19,189 bases of DNA from JANQRV01 sp964533785 (GCA_964533785.1 CAZHNG010000100.1:1-19189); one strand, 5' to 3'; counted from the stretch's first letter, positions 5,700 through 13,090 are shown. Notes: a model not told the origin generated them from the letters alone. Program-made: numbers and translations.

Positions 5700-8525
5700 T
5701 TACTTCAAAGTAAACCGCAATCCCGTATAAACCATTCTACCGAAAATTGGTCCCCATACTAGTGAACTATCGAAATAAGGACCAAAAGGACCATTGGCAG
5801 CAAGAATAGGGTTATCCTGCACAAAATCGAATAAGTTTTCTACTCCAAAGTACAGATCAAGTTGATCCCACCACTTTTTACTGATTTGGGCATTCGTCAG
5901 CAAGAAGTCCGGCGAACGGCTGGAAAGTTGGTACTCCAAAGGGTTTGCTGCTGTTGACGGGATCCGCTTGGTTCCTTGCCAGTTGAACGTCAGGTCAAAA
6001 GCCCAGTCGTCTTCGGTAGTGTAAGCAAAATTAGCGAACGCCCGGTGACGGGCCACGAAAGGGCGTTCCAATCTTCCTTGCCGGTAGTCGGTAAATACGT
6101 CGTTGAACCGGTAGGCAATGCGTAAATCGAAGTTATTAAATAATGCATAATCGATCTGTGCCTGGAGGGTGCTGGAGTAAGAGCGGCCGTCCAGGTTGTA
6201 GAACAGCACCTGTCTGGGCGTCTGGTCGTAATCGACTACAATTTGCTGATCGAACCGCGTATGGTAGCCGTCGAAGGTTAATATCAACTCACGGTTCTGT
6301 ACTATAAAAGTTTGGCGCAGGTTTATGCCGAAGTTCCAGGCGATTTCCTGGTCAAAGCCATAAGGGGTATTGACGGAGTTATTCTCCAAAATAATAGAGC
6401 GCGATGATGCTAGCATGCCAATGTTTTCGGCGACAATATTAGCCGTCCTTCTACCGTTTCCGGCGGACATCCGCAAAATGCTTTTTTCACTTAGCGCATA
6501 TCGCAAATGAAGACGCGGCGTAAAGAAAAAGCCAAATTGGTTGTGGTGATCACCACGTAAACCGGCAACTGCCGTGAACTGATCATTAAGTTGGTAAGTG
6601 TATTCGGCAAAAACACCTGGGACCGTTTCATTGCGGTCAAAGCGTCTGTCGTCCAGGAATTCTTCGTATTGATCCCATTGCAGACTCATCCCCGTTTTTA
6701 GCCGGTGAGCAGGATTGCCGAGCACTTCATTATAGATCAAGTTTGCGTAAAATGACTGCTGATCAGCGTCATAACGAGTAGCACCGATGGAAGCGTTCTG
6801 GTCGTGTAATATCCCGGAAAGCTGCAAACCGATACTGGCTTCCGGGCGATTAAGGAATACTTTACCGACTTTTGCCCACCCTTCCAGGCGGTTGGTCTGC
6901 ATACTGGCATTCCACGTTAAGGGTTGGCCAACATCTTCCTCGATGTCCAGTTGACCGCTAGTTTTATCAAAGTAAGTGGCTTTGACACCAAACTGGCCAC
7001 TCCAACCATTGTTGTTTTGGTATTTCCAGCGGTTGACGGCCGTCCATTCCGTCCCAGTGGGCATGTCCAAAAAACCGTCATTGTTACGATCATTTTGGCG
7101 GGATTGTGTATTGCCGTGGACTAATAGCCCAGTACTCCATTTTTCGCCAATGTCAAAGCGTGCGTTGGCATTGGCTTCCCACCGTTGCCCTTCGTTGCCG
7201 TAAAGGTTGACGTAAAACTTTTCACCTTCTTCGGGCTTTTTGAGTTCCACGTTGATCTGGCCGGTAATGCTCTCGAAGCCATTGACAACCGAACCGGTCC
7301 CCTTTGCCAGTTGAATGCTTTCTATCCAGGGTCCCGGTAGGTAGATGAGCCCGTAGATGGAGGCTAGCCCGCGCACATCAGGCAGGTTTTCCCGGGTGAT
7401 CTGAACGTAAGGTCCGGCGAGGCCCAGCATTTCAATCTGGCGGGCGCCGGTGACGGCATCGGTAAATGATACATCAACGGCCGGATTAGTTTCGAAGCTT
7501 TCCGCCAGGGTGCAACAGGCCGCTTTCAACAGCTCTTTACTGCCGATATTTTGAGTAAGGATGGGCTCAACGAAAGAGACCTCAATGGATTTACGGCGGT
7601 AGGAAACTTCTACCGTTTCTAGGGTGGCGCCGGGAGTTAGGGTGAATTCTACCTGTGCTTCTTTGGTCAGCGCGATCGTGTCGGAATAATATCCCACATA
7701 GCTGGCAATAAGTTGGTTGGAGCCTTCGGGCCGTTCTAAGTTGAATCGCCCTTCATCATCAGTAACAGTGGCGGCTTTTTGGTTCAACCAGTAAATGCTG
7801 ACACCCGGTAAGGGCGTGGTTTCACCGTTCTCTTCCACAAGGATACGACCGGAAACCGTTGTTGGGAAAGCGGGAGTAGGTTGATGTTTTGCGATAACTT
7901 CCAAGTCGCGGTATTTGCAGCAACCGTGTAGTTGTGTGTAAGCTTCATCAGAAGCTTTAATTTTTTTGGTGTCGTGTCCTACAGCAGCGACGGCCTGGTG
8001 AAGCTGATCTTCCTCAAATTCGTTCTGGTTGACGAAGACTGTCAACTGGCGGGTATCAACATTCCAATCGGCGGCCTCAACGCCTGGAATCTCGAGTACC
8101 GACTTTTCGATGCGTTTTTTACACATCCCGCAGACACCGTTGACGAAAAGCTGATGTGTTGTGCCGGAAGTTCGATGAGAAGCTATTATTTCGGGATCAC
8201 GGTATTTACAACAACCATGCAGTTTTTCGTAGGCTTCTTCTGTAGCCTTGATTTTTTTGGTGTCGTGACCTGCTTCGGCAATAGCCTGGTGAAGCTGATC
8301 TTCCTCAAATTCCGGGCTGTTGGTGGTCACAATCAGCATGCGCGAATCGGCCTGCCAGCTGGCATCAACTACCCCTCTCACTTCGAGAGCAGCTTTTTCA
8401 ATACGTTTCTTGCACATTCCGCAAACACCATCGACAAAGAGAGATGCATTATCCGTTTGGGTAAACCCCCAATACGGTGTTAAGAAAAAAAGTAATATTC
8501 CTATTGTAAACAATATATTTTTCAT
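5700..8525 (-). CDS. TonB-dependent receptor with two duplicated N-terminal HMA domains (probable metal transporter)
   Basis: The 941-aa product has a signal peptide (residues 1-23, ending WGFTQ). Two heavy-metal-associated modules of about 90 residues follow, each carrying a CGMC metal-binding motif (C35/C38 and C132/C135), a conserved AGHDTKK or VGHDTKK stretch and a C-terminal LHGCCKYRD motif (C105/C106, C202/C203). A carboxypeptidase-regulatory-like beta sandwich spans about 222-300, ending in an ETVEV strand, and a plug domain (about 315-430, with AACC at 335-338 and GFESITGQINVEL) leads into the outer-membrane barrel that ends GLRFTLK. TonB receptors import scarce substrates through the outer membrane; the soluble N-terminal domains face the periplasm, so the HMA pair could accept or sense a thiophilic ion such as Cu(I). 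The metal is inferred from the motif. The Cys/His-rich protein gene lies 316 nt upstream on the same strand, which supports a metal role. ATG at 8523-8525 fits the signal peptide. Confidence 0.92.
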   Translation of the reverse strand: MKNILFTIGILLFFLTPYWGFTQTDNASLFVDGVCGMCKKRIEKAALEVRGVVDASWQADSRMLIVTTNSPEFEEDQLHQAIAEAGHDTKKIKATEEAYEKLHGCCKYRDPEIIASHRTSGTTHQLFVNGVCGMCKKRIEKSVLEIPGVEAADWNVDTRQLTVFVNQNEFEEDQLHQAVAAVGHDTKKIKASDEAYTQLHGCCKYRDLEVIAKHQPTPAFPTTVSGRILVEENGETTPLPGVSIYWLNQKAATVTDDEGRFNLERPEGSNQLIASYVGYYSDTIALTKEAQVEFTLTPGATLETVEVSYRRKSIEVSFVEPILTQNIGSKELLKAACCTLAESFETNPAVDVSFTDAVTGARQIEMLGLAGPYVQITRENLPDVRGLASIYGLIYLPGPWIESIQLAKGTGSVVNGFESITGQINVELKKPEEGEKFYVNLYGNEGQRWEANANARFDIGEKWSTGLLVHGNTQSRQNDRNNDGFLDMPTGTEWTAVNRWKYQNNNGWSGQFGVKATYFDKTSGQLDIEEDVGQPLTWNASMQTNRLEGWAKVGKVFLNRPEASIGLQLSGILHDQNASIGATRYDADQQSFYANLIYNEVLGNPAHRLKTGMSLQWDQYEEFLDDRRFDRNETVPGVFAEYTYQLNDQFTAVAGLRGDHHNQFGFFFTPRLHLRYALSEKSILRMSAGNGRRTANIVAENIGMLASSRSIILENNSVNTPYGFDQEIAWNFGINLRQTFIVQNRELILTFDGYHTRFDQQIVVDYDQTPRQVLFYNLDGRSYSSTLQAQIDYALFNNFDLRIAYRFNDVFTDYRQGRLERPFVARHRAFANFAYTTEDDWAFDLTFNWQGTKRIPSTAANPLEYQLSSRSPDFLLTNAQISKKWWDQLDLYFGVENLFDFVQDNPILAANGPFGPYFDSSLVWGPIFGRMVYTGLRFTLK
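7884..8447 (-). repeat. Internal duplication of the HMA module, period 291 nt
   Basis: Residues 27-117 and 124-214 of the TonB receptor align without gaps at an offset of 97 residues. The DNA keeps the same offset: the GTATTT of the CCKYRD motif is at 7911 and 8202, and a near-identical 27-nt block beginning CTGGTGAAGCTG is at 7995 and 8286. Extended nucleotide identity indicates a fairly recent duplication, or gene conversion between the units. Confidence 0.85.
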
Positions 8526-8841
8526 TTGAATATCAATTATTGATCCAAAGCACTACTCAATGCTTTCTGCCATAGAAACAGAAGCATTTTCAAATGTTTT
8601 CCTAAAAAATGAATGAAGAATTATAAAAGGTGTTATTACCCAATGGACAGCAAATTTTGTTTAGGCGTCCCAAGGCTCCAGGTATGAGAAAGTCTGTACT
8701 GGTTTCTGATCTTAGCAAAAAACTTGTCAGTCAGATGTCGATCGACACGACTATGAAGTTAGGAGACTTCATAGATCGCCAGATCGCCTTCAAAAAAGCA
8801 TTGGTTAATCTAAGCCAAAAGGTATTATGTCCAGAAGTGGG
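8526..8841. other. Gap between metal-receptor gene and Cys-rich gene, with palindrome and hairpin
   Basis: This 316-nt stretch has no convincing gene. A plus-strand GTG ORF (8630-8887, 85 codons) crosses it but runs into the opposite Cys-rich gene and resembles nothing I know. The stretch contains a 12-bp palindrome, a 9-bp perfect hairpin and the direct repeat GATCGCC-A-GATCGCC (8775-8789 area). If the two minus-strand genes are one transcript, this is a long inter-cistronic leader; otherwise it holds the receptor promoter. Confidence 0.45.
8736..8774 (-). promoter_or_regulatory. Palindrome plus perfect stem-loop upstream of the HMA-TonB receptor
   Basis: TGTCGATCGACA at 8736-8747 is a perfect 12-bp palindrome. 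Four bases later CTATGAAGT (8751-8759) and ACTTCATAG (8766-8774) form a perfect 9-bp stem with a 6-nt loop. There is no T-run next to it, so a terminator is unlikely. An operator for a dimeric repressor or an mRNA structure are both possible; the position, about 210 nt before the receptor start, is the only functional hint. Confidence 0.3.
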
Positions 8842-9201
8842 TTACCCCATCCGTGGCGGGTGCCATATCAATTGGGGAAATTCGTGAGAGTGTACATTCA
8901 CTTCCCAAACCTTCCGCTGTTGGGTTGCTGAGTGGGATAATGAAGGACCATCGCCAGGTGCGTGCGCCAAAAGGATCGGTATACAGCAGGTACAAGAGCA
9001 TCCATCTGCACAGGAGTTTTCTTCATCTGAAGAATGATCCTCATCTGCTGGCCGTTCACAGCAAGCGTATTTGTCTTCGGAAGCGTGACAGGCATCCGGT
9101 TCGATAACTTCTGTATGATGACAGGCAGATATACCACTCGTATTGGAGCGTAACTCCGGAAGGAGTATAATAAGTACTAATATGAGTGGTAATAATTTCA
9201 C
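8842..9201 (-). CDS. Exported Cys/His-rich small protein, DUF6660/HYC_CC_PP-like
   Basis: The 119-aa protein starts with a hydrophobic export signal (MKLLPLILVLIILLPEL). A mature region follows that is very rich in Cys, His, Asp and Glu: CHH at about 27-29, CHASEDKYACC at about 38-48, then acidic residues and a CADGCSCTCC cluster at about 63-72. It ends WHPPRMG, and the final PP motif with the CxCxCC cluster matches my recollection of small Bacteroidota families catalogued as DUF6660 or HYC_CC_PP, which often sit next to metal-related TonB receptors. This suggests a periplasmic metal-binding or delivery role together with the HMA-bearing receptor downstream; the metal is unknown. The start is GTG (9199-9201); no ATG gives the signal peptide. 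No clear ribosome binding site precedes it. Confidence 0.72.
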   Translation of the reverse strand: MKLLPLILVLIILLPELRSNTSGISACHHTEVIEPDACHASEDKYACCERPADEDHSSDEENSCADGCSCTCCIPILLAHAPGDGPSLSHSATQQRKVWEVNVHSHEFPQLIWHPPRMG

Positions 9202-9336
9202 ACTGCTAAATTAGGAAGAAAAATCCTTTTTATTACAGATTCTAGGAGGCTTTAAGCTAGTGTTAACATTCGAACTGTTGCAGCTCTCTTTGGCTTTGGT
9301 TACTGAGAATTCATAAAAATAGTCAAGGGTAAGGGC
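9202..9336. other. Short non-coding gap upstream of the Cys-rich gene
   Basis: I see no gene, and no promoter that I would defend. On the minus strand it contains TTGACT followed by a T-run and a duplicated CCAAAG. Any promoter of the Cys-rich gene should lie here. Confidence 0.3.
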
Positions 9337-9498
9337 CTATTGTATTAATTCATCAAAACGCCTGGTATTGGTGTCTAAATCATAATCACTGGTATCCGAG
9401 CCCAAGCCTATGGTGTTGGCAATTCCGACAAATAATTGTTTGCCTTGGTAGCGCAAATCATTGAAGTCATTTTCTATTCCCCAAAAAACTCCTCCCAT
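9337..9498 (-). CDS. Unrecognised 53-codon ORF overlapping the oxidoreductase 3' end; gene or C-terminal remnant
   Basis: ATG at 9496-9498 to TAG at 9337-9339 encodes MGGVFWGIENDFNDLRYQGK, then QLFVGIANTIGLGSDTSDYD and a charged end DTNTRRFDELIQ. The composition looks like genuine protein (balanced, patterned G/D/R/Y) and the frame is clean, but I do not recognise a family and there is no export signal. It overlaps the last 25 nt of the oxidoreductase (stop at 9474-9476) in another frame. It reads more like the C-terminal piece of a larger domain than a free-standing gene; a decayed downstream operon member is possible. Confidence 0.35.
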   Translation of the reverse strand: MGGVFWGIENDFNDLRYQGKQLFVGIANTIGLGSDTSDYDLDTNTRRFDELIQ

Positions 9499-10679
9499 TT
9501 AACCGTTTTACCCGTTTCCGCAGCCTGCTTGGCCACTTCCAGGATTTGCATAACGACCATATTATTTTCCAGCGAAGAAAGACCAAAAGGAGGCACCGCT
9601 TCATTGTTTTTAACCACTTGAGCCAAATAGGCGAACGGATCATCTTTTCCTTCGGCAAGTGGACCAGCCTTTAATGATTTCGGCCCATCTTTTTCCGATT
9701 CCATCATTTCCATATCGGTACCGTTATGACAGGTGACGTAACCGGTTTTACCGTATACGGTCATATCTTTGCGGTTGTGCGACCAGTTCCAGGAAGCCTG
9801 AATGATCACTTGCGCCTTTGGGTAAGTGAGGACGATGGTTGCTTCGTCCTCCACTTTAGGGTATAGGTCAGGTTTGATCTGTTGGGTAATACAAGAGACG
9901 GTCGTTGGTGTAGCACCTTGCATTAGCCAAGTAGCAATGTTAGCACCGTAGCATCCAAAGTCGGTCAGGGCACCGCCACCATTCAATACCGGATCGGTGA
10001 GCCATTCCAGAAATTCTTCGTTCACACCGATTTCAGCAGGGCCCGGATGCCCGGTTTGGAAAACGATTCTTCTTATATCACCGATTTTCTTTTCTTTGTG
10101 AATGAGTTGGTAAGCCTGGTAATTACTGCCGTACCAGGTCGTTTCATAATTGGTTAACAAATGGATATTGTGCTTTTTGGCTAATGCCATCATTTTTTGC
10201 GCATGCTCCCAACTGACGGCCAGAGGCTTTTCTACCATTACGTGAATTCCTCGGGGAGCGCAGTATTCCACTACTTCCAGGTGATCGTAGATGCGGTTAA
10301 AAGCGGTGACGGCCTCCGGTTGGGTCGCTTCCACCATTTCTTCGATGGTATTGTATACGATATCCATGGAATAGCCGTGTTGATCAGCGTAACGCTGAGC
10401 GAGGTCACGGTTAGGCTCTACAATACCAACGATTTCAATGTCGCCTCTTTCTTCACGCCCTAAGATCCAGTGGACATGGGTATGGACCAGACCGATGACA
10501 CCTACGCGTAAAGGCTTGCTTGGCTGCCTATAACTGTTTGAAGCTAAAAGAGTATTGTTTTCGGAATTAATGCATTTAGTGGAGGCCAATAAGGTTGTAA
10601 AGGAAATGCTACTTAATTGCAAAAGCAATATAAAAAGAGATAATAGTTGGCTTTTCTTTGTAACGAATATTCTTTCCAT
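9474..10679 (-). CDS. Exported Gfo/Idh/MocA family oxidoreductase
   Basis: The 401-aa protein has a hydrophobic N-terminal segment (about residues 11-34). It then has a Rossmann fold starting LRVGVIGLVHTHVHW at 57-71, an acidic IVEPNRD loop after beta-2 at 87-92 for the cofactor ribose, the family EKPLA motif at 150-154, and the catalytic-region GGGALTDFGCYGANIATWL at 234-252 (D240, Y244 where many members have His). The C-terminal half is the usual beta-sheet substrate domain. Such enzymes oxidise or reduce sugar and cyclitol derivatives with NAD(P); substrate is unknown here. The dinucleotide loop lacks the classic GxGxxG. Family members with export signals usually carry twin arginines; here the pair is Lys-Lys (TKKSQLLSL), so the route (Tat variant or Sec) is unclear. 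It ends in an overlap with a small ORF; two gene fragments lie upstream. Confidence 0.87.
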   Translation of the reverse strand: MERIFVTKKSQLLSLFILLLQLSSISFTTLLASTKCINSENNTLLASNSYRQPSKPLRVGVIGLVHTHVHWILGREERGDIEIVGIVEPNRDLAQRYADQHGYSMDIVYNTIEEMVEATQPEAVTAFNRIYDHLEVVEYCAPRGIHVMVEKPLAVSWEHAQKMMALAKKHNIHLLTNYETTWYGSNYQAYQLIHKEKKIGDIRRIVFQTGHPGPAEIGVNEEFLEWLTDPVLNGGGALTDFGCYGANIATWLMQGATPTTVSCITQQIKPDLYPKVEDEATIVLTYPKAQVIIQASWNWSHNRKDMTVYGKTGYVTCHNGTDMEMMESEKDGPKSLKAGPLAEGKDDPFAYLAQVVKNNEAVPPFGLSSLENNMVVMQILEVAKQAAETGKTVKWEEFFGE

Positions 10680-10700
10680 GTATGATCTTTTTAATCAGGG

Positions 10701-10847
10701 TCAATCATTAAGTAGTCGAGCAATAGCTCTTTTTAGCGTTTCATCGTCGTGTAAGGATTTCTTGGTCAGAGTAGAAGGAACCTTCTCTGTAAGATTTTTA
10801 CACTCGTCGAAAATATGGAAAAGGTAATCAATTGTTGATTTGGACAT
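10701..10847 (-). pseudogene. HepT/DUF86-like N-terminal fragment
   Basis: ATG at 10845-10847 to TGA at 10701-10703 gives 48 residues: MSKSTIDYLFHIFDECKNL, a linker, then SLHDDETLKRAIARLLND. The pattern YLxHIxDEC...L...DxTLKRAxxRxL matches the first two helices of HepT-type (DUF86) ribonuclease toxins of MntA-HepT pairs as I remember them. The protein stops just before the expected IGEA-containing helix and the catalytic RxxxxH region, and no matching continuation appears in other frames, so it is truncated to under half length. No nucleotidyltransferase antitoxin gene remains beside it. It starts inside the end of the four-helix-bundle fragment. Confidence 0.55.
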
Positions 10848-11010
10848 ATTCTACTTTGAATTCTGAATATAGTATTTTTAATTTCATTAGATGATTGATC
10901 GTTTCATCGTTGCTGGAATGGGAGTAGGTTAGAAAACACAAGAAGTCTTTTTTATACATTTTTCTTCCATATCCTTCAACGATGTTAGTGTTGTCTGAAT
11001 CTGCAGATCG
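10828..11010 (-). pseudogene. Fragment of a four-helix-bundle protein (23S rRNA intervening-sequence type)
   Basis: The minus-strand frame is open from 11010 to the TGA at 10828-10830 (60 residues) and reads RSADSDNTNIVEGYGRKMYK, then KDFLCFLTYSHSSNDETINHL and LYSEFKVEYVQINN. The core N(I)VEGYGRxxYKxDFxxFLTYxHxSxDETIxHL is the signature of the small four-helix-bundle family (TIGR02436-like, 23S rRNA intervening-sequence protein) common in Bacteroidota. A TGA at 11011-11013 cuts off the N-terminal helix and the C-terminal GKKxNxF helix is missing, so both ends are lost. A possible start inside it is ATG at 10957-10959, but a 43-aa product would not fold as the family does. Confidence 0.75.
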
Positions 11011-11088
11011 TCACACAACTCGTATAATCCGCCCCATTCTTCACACAAACTTAACCCCAAAAATTATCCTCCCCCTCCCCTATCTCCC

Positions 11089-11096
11089 TATTTTTA
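11089..11096 (+). promoter_or_regulatory. Candidate -7 box for the metallophosphoesterase gene
   Basis: TATTTTTA at 11089-11096 resembles the Bacteroidota -7 element TAnnTTTG and lies 26 nt before the ATG at 11123. It follows a pyrimidine-rich stretch with CCCCCTCCCC; a TTA at 11064-11066 is the only -33 candidate, with a spacer of 22. The same TATTTTTAC and C-rich spacer occur in front of the dockerin-like gene. Confidence 0.3.
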
Positions 11097-11122
11097 CGTT
11101 CCAAACAAACTATATCGCCACT

Positions 11123-12961
11123 ATGAAAAATATCATCTATGTATTATTGATTGGGCTACTTAGCCAATCCCAATTATACAGCCAGGATCCAAACCTGATC
11201 ATTGAACAACTAGAAGGTGCCAAACCCTGGTCGAGTCTAGAACTCAACAACCAACCCGGCAAATTTCAATTTGCCATCGTTACCGACCGTACCGGTGGGC
11301 ACCGGCCGGGAATATTTATGGACGGTGTTCGCAAGCTAAATTTATTACAACCGGAATTTGTGCTAAGCGTAGGAGACCTGATCGAAGGATATACCGAAGA
11401 CCTGGTAGAATTAAACCGTCAATGGGATGAATTTAACGGTTTTATCGACAGCCTGACCATGCCCTTCTTCTATGTGCCTGGCAACCACGACATCACCAAT
11501 GCGGTAATGGAAAAGCTATACCTCGAAAAATTCGGTAAAACGTATTATCATTTTGTGTACAAAGACGTCCTGTTTATGTGCATGAATTCGGAAGATCAAT
11601 ACCGCGGAGCGGGCAGAGGAACCATTTCCGACGAACAGTATGAATACATCAAAACTACTTTAGAGGCCAACCAGGATGTAAAATGGACATTATTATTCAT
11701 GCACCAGCCATTGTGGACACAGGAGAACCCCGAACGCTGGCCAGATGTAGAAAAACTACTGGCCGATCGCAAACATACGGTATTTACCGGTCACGTTCAC
11801 CACTACGCCAAGTATGACCGTAACAATAACAAGTATTTCACCTTGGGAACGACAGGAGGGGGAAGTCCTTTGCGTGGCCCGCAATTGGGTGAGTTTGATC
11901 ACGTTACCTGGATTACCATGACGGATGACGGCCCCATCATGGCCAACCTCCAACTGGAAGGCATTTGGGATGAAAATGTTTCTACTGAAAAAACCCGCGA
12001 ATACGCCCTTGATATTTGGAGAAACAACCCCATCCAAATAGAGCCCCTATTTGTCGATAGCGACAATTTTTCTGAAGGAATGGTCAAACTTAAAATCACC
12101 AATGATAAAGATATACCCATGATGGTCAAACTACAAGAAGGCTTTAGTTGGGATCTCATTGGGACAGTAGATAAAAACGAAATCGAAGTAGCTCCGAATT
12201 CGGTAGAGTTTGTAGAATTAACCTTAATGGCAAAAAATGGCCCCAAGTCTATTGAAGATCTGAAGCCCGTACAATTGAAGTTGGAAGTACGCCATATCGA
12301 TGATGGACTGCCTGCTTTGGACATTCCTTCTAATTTCTACATTGCACCAGAGAAGAAATACAAATTGGAGAAAGTTTCTACTTCCGTCAAAATAGATGGA
12401 ATGGTTGGTGAATGGTCTGATATGCCCTACAGTATTGTCGGTAAAAAAGACGATGTTTCGGCCAAATTCGACATCGCCTACGATGATCAATACGTCTACA
12501 TTGCTGCAATGGTAAGCGATGACAAGATCCATACGGATACAACCTCTGCCGTCTGGAATCAGGATTTTGTAGGCTTTGTCCTTAATGCCGATCCGATGCA
12601 GAAAAGTGCCCTGGACAACGGCGCCGGTTGGTACCGCAATTCGCTGTTTTTCTTGCAGACACCGGCAACTGATGAACTTCCCAGCACCAACAATATGGAA
12701 GATATGGAACTGGAAGGTTTACAAACCGCTTGCCGGGCTATCGACGGCGGCTACCAGATGGAAACGGCGATCCCTATCAGCTACCTTAAAGAAAAACAGG
12801 GAGATAACTGGCGGACAATTCGTCTGAATATGGTCGTACAGGATAAGGATCAGGGAGAAGTGGAAACGCCTCGTTATACCTTCAAACCGGATTGGAGAGG
12901 AAAGGAAAATCGCGTGGGTTCTGGTATGTTCTTCAGGGATGGTGTTGAGGTGAAAGAGTAA
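11123..12961 (+). CDS. Secreted calcineurin-like metallophosphoesterase with C-terminal CBM9-like domain
   Basis: From ATG at 11123 the product is 612 aa with a signal peptide MKNIIYVLLIGLLSQSQLYSQ. The frame is open 47 codons further 5', but that stretch is low-complexity and hides the signal peptide, so I reject it. Metallophosphoesterase metal ligands are visible in order: D55 (TDRTGG, where most members have DxH), D85 (GDLIEG), N121-H122-D123 (GNHD), H194 (FMHQPLW) and H224/H226 (GHVHH). Substitution of the first His by Arg is seen in some secreted members and may alter the metal site. A beta-rich linker spans about 260-410, and residues about 415-612 (VKIDGMVGEWSD ... AYDDQYVYIAAMVSDDKI ... 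YTFKP) match a CBM9/DOMON-like sandwich, usually carbohydrate-binding. A periplasmic or surface phosphoester hydrolase acting on a glycan-linked substrate is inferred. Confidence 0.88.
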   Translation: MKNIIYVLLIGLLSQSQLYSQDPNLIIEQLEGAKPWSSLELNNQPGKFQFAIVTDRTGGHRPGIFMDGVRKLNLLQPEFVLSVGDLIEGYTEDLVELNRQWDEFNGFIDSLTMPFFYVPGNHDITNAVMEKLYLEKFGKTYYHFVYKDVLFMCMNSEDQYRGAGRGTISDEQYEYIKTTLEANQDVKWTLLFMHQPLWTQENPERWPDVEKLLADRKHTVFTGHVHHYAKYDRNNNKYFTLGTTGGGSPLRGPQLGEFDHVTWITMTDDGPIMANLQLEGIWDENVSTEKTREYALDIWRNNPIQIEPLFVDSDNFSEGMVKLKITNDKDIPMMVKLQEGFSWDLIGTVDKNEIEVAPNSVEFVELTLMAKNGPKSIEDLKPVQLKLEVRHIDDGLPALDIPSNFYIAPEKKYKLEKVSTSVKIDGMVGEWSDMPYSIVGKKDDVSAKFDIAYDDQYVYIAAMVSDDKIHTDTTSAVWNQDFVGFVLNADPMQKSALDNGAGWYRNSLFFLQTPATDELPSTNNMEDMELEGLQTACRAIDGGYQMETAIPISYLKEKQGDNWRTIRLNMVVQDKDQGEVETPRYTFKPDWRGKENRVGSGMFFRDGVEVKE

Positions 12962-13007
12962 TTTAATTGGCGTTCCTTTGAGGTCTTTGCGGTGAGCCGT
13001 TTAGATG

Positions 13008-13051
13008 GTTTCCGATCATTTCGATCATCGATATCGAAAATGGTCGGAGAC
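13008..13051 (+). repeat. Long imperfect hairpin downstream of the metallophosphoesterase gene
   Basis: GGTTTCCGATCATTTCGAT (13008-13026) pairs with the strand ending GGTCGGAGACC (13041-13051): about 18 pairs with two G-T pairs and one bulged base around a short loop. It lies 47 nt after the stop codon. There is no T-run, so it is either a stem that stabilises a 3' end or a small palindromic repeat element. Confidence 0.55.
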
Positions 13052-13090
13052 CAAATCATACCGACTTCGAGTCGCGAGACGATAGCTATT

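Noticed and set aside
7932..8483. Plus-strand 183-codon ORF antisense to the HMA modules
   Set aside because: It mirrors the duplicated HMA segment, with the same pattern twice at a 291-nt offset; the minus-strand protein has clear domains.
8630..8887. Plus-strand 85-codon ORF between the receptor and the Cys-rich gene
   Set aside because: GTG start, no recognisable domain, overlaps the convincing opposite gene. I considered a transposase remnant but found no motif to support it.
9467..9658. Alternate-frame minus ORF of 63 codons at the oxidoreductase end
   Set aside because: Basic, Trp/Lys-rich composition typical of an out-of-frame reading of a real gene.
10982..11122. N-terminal 47-codon extension of the phosphoesterase
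   Set aside because: It would bury a clear signal peptide, overlaps the four-helix-bundle fragment on the other strand and crosses the likely promoter.
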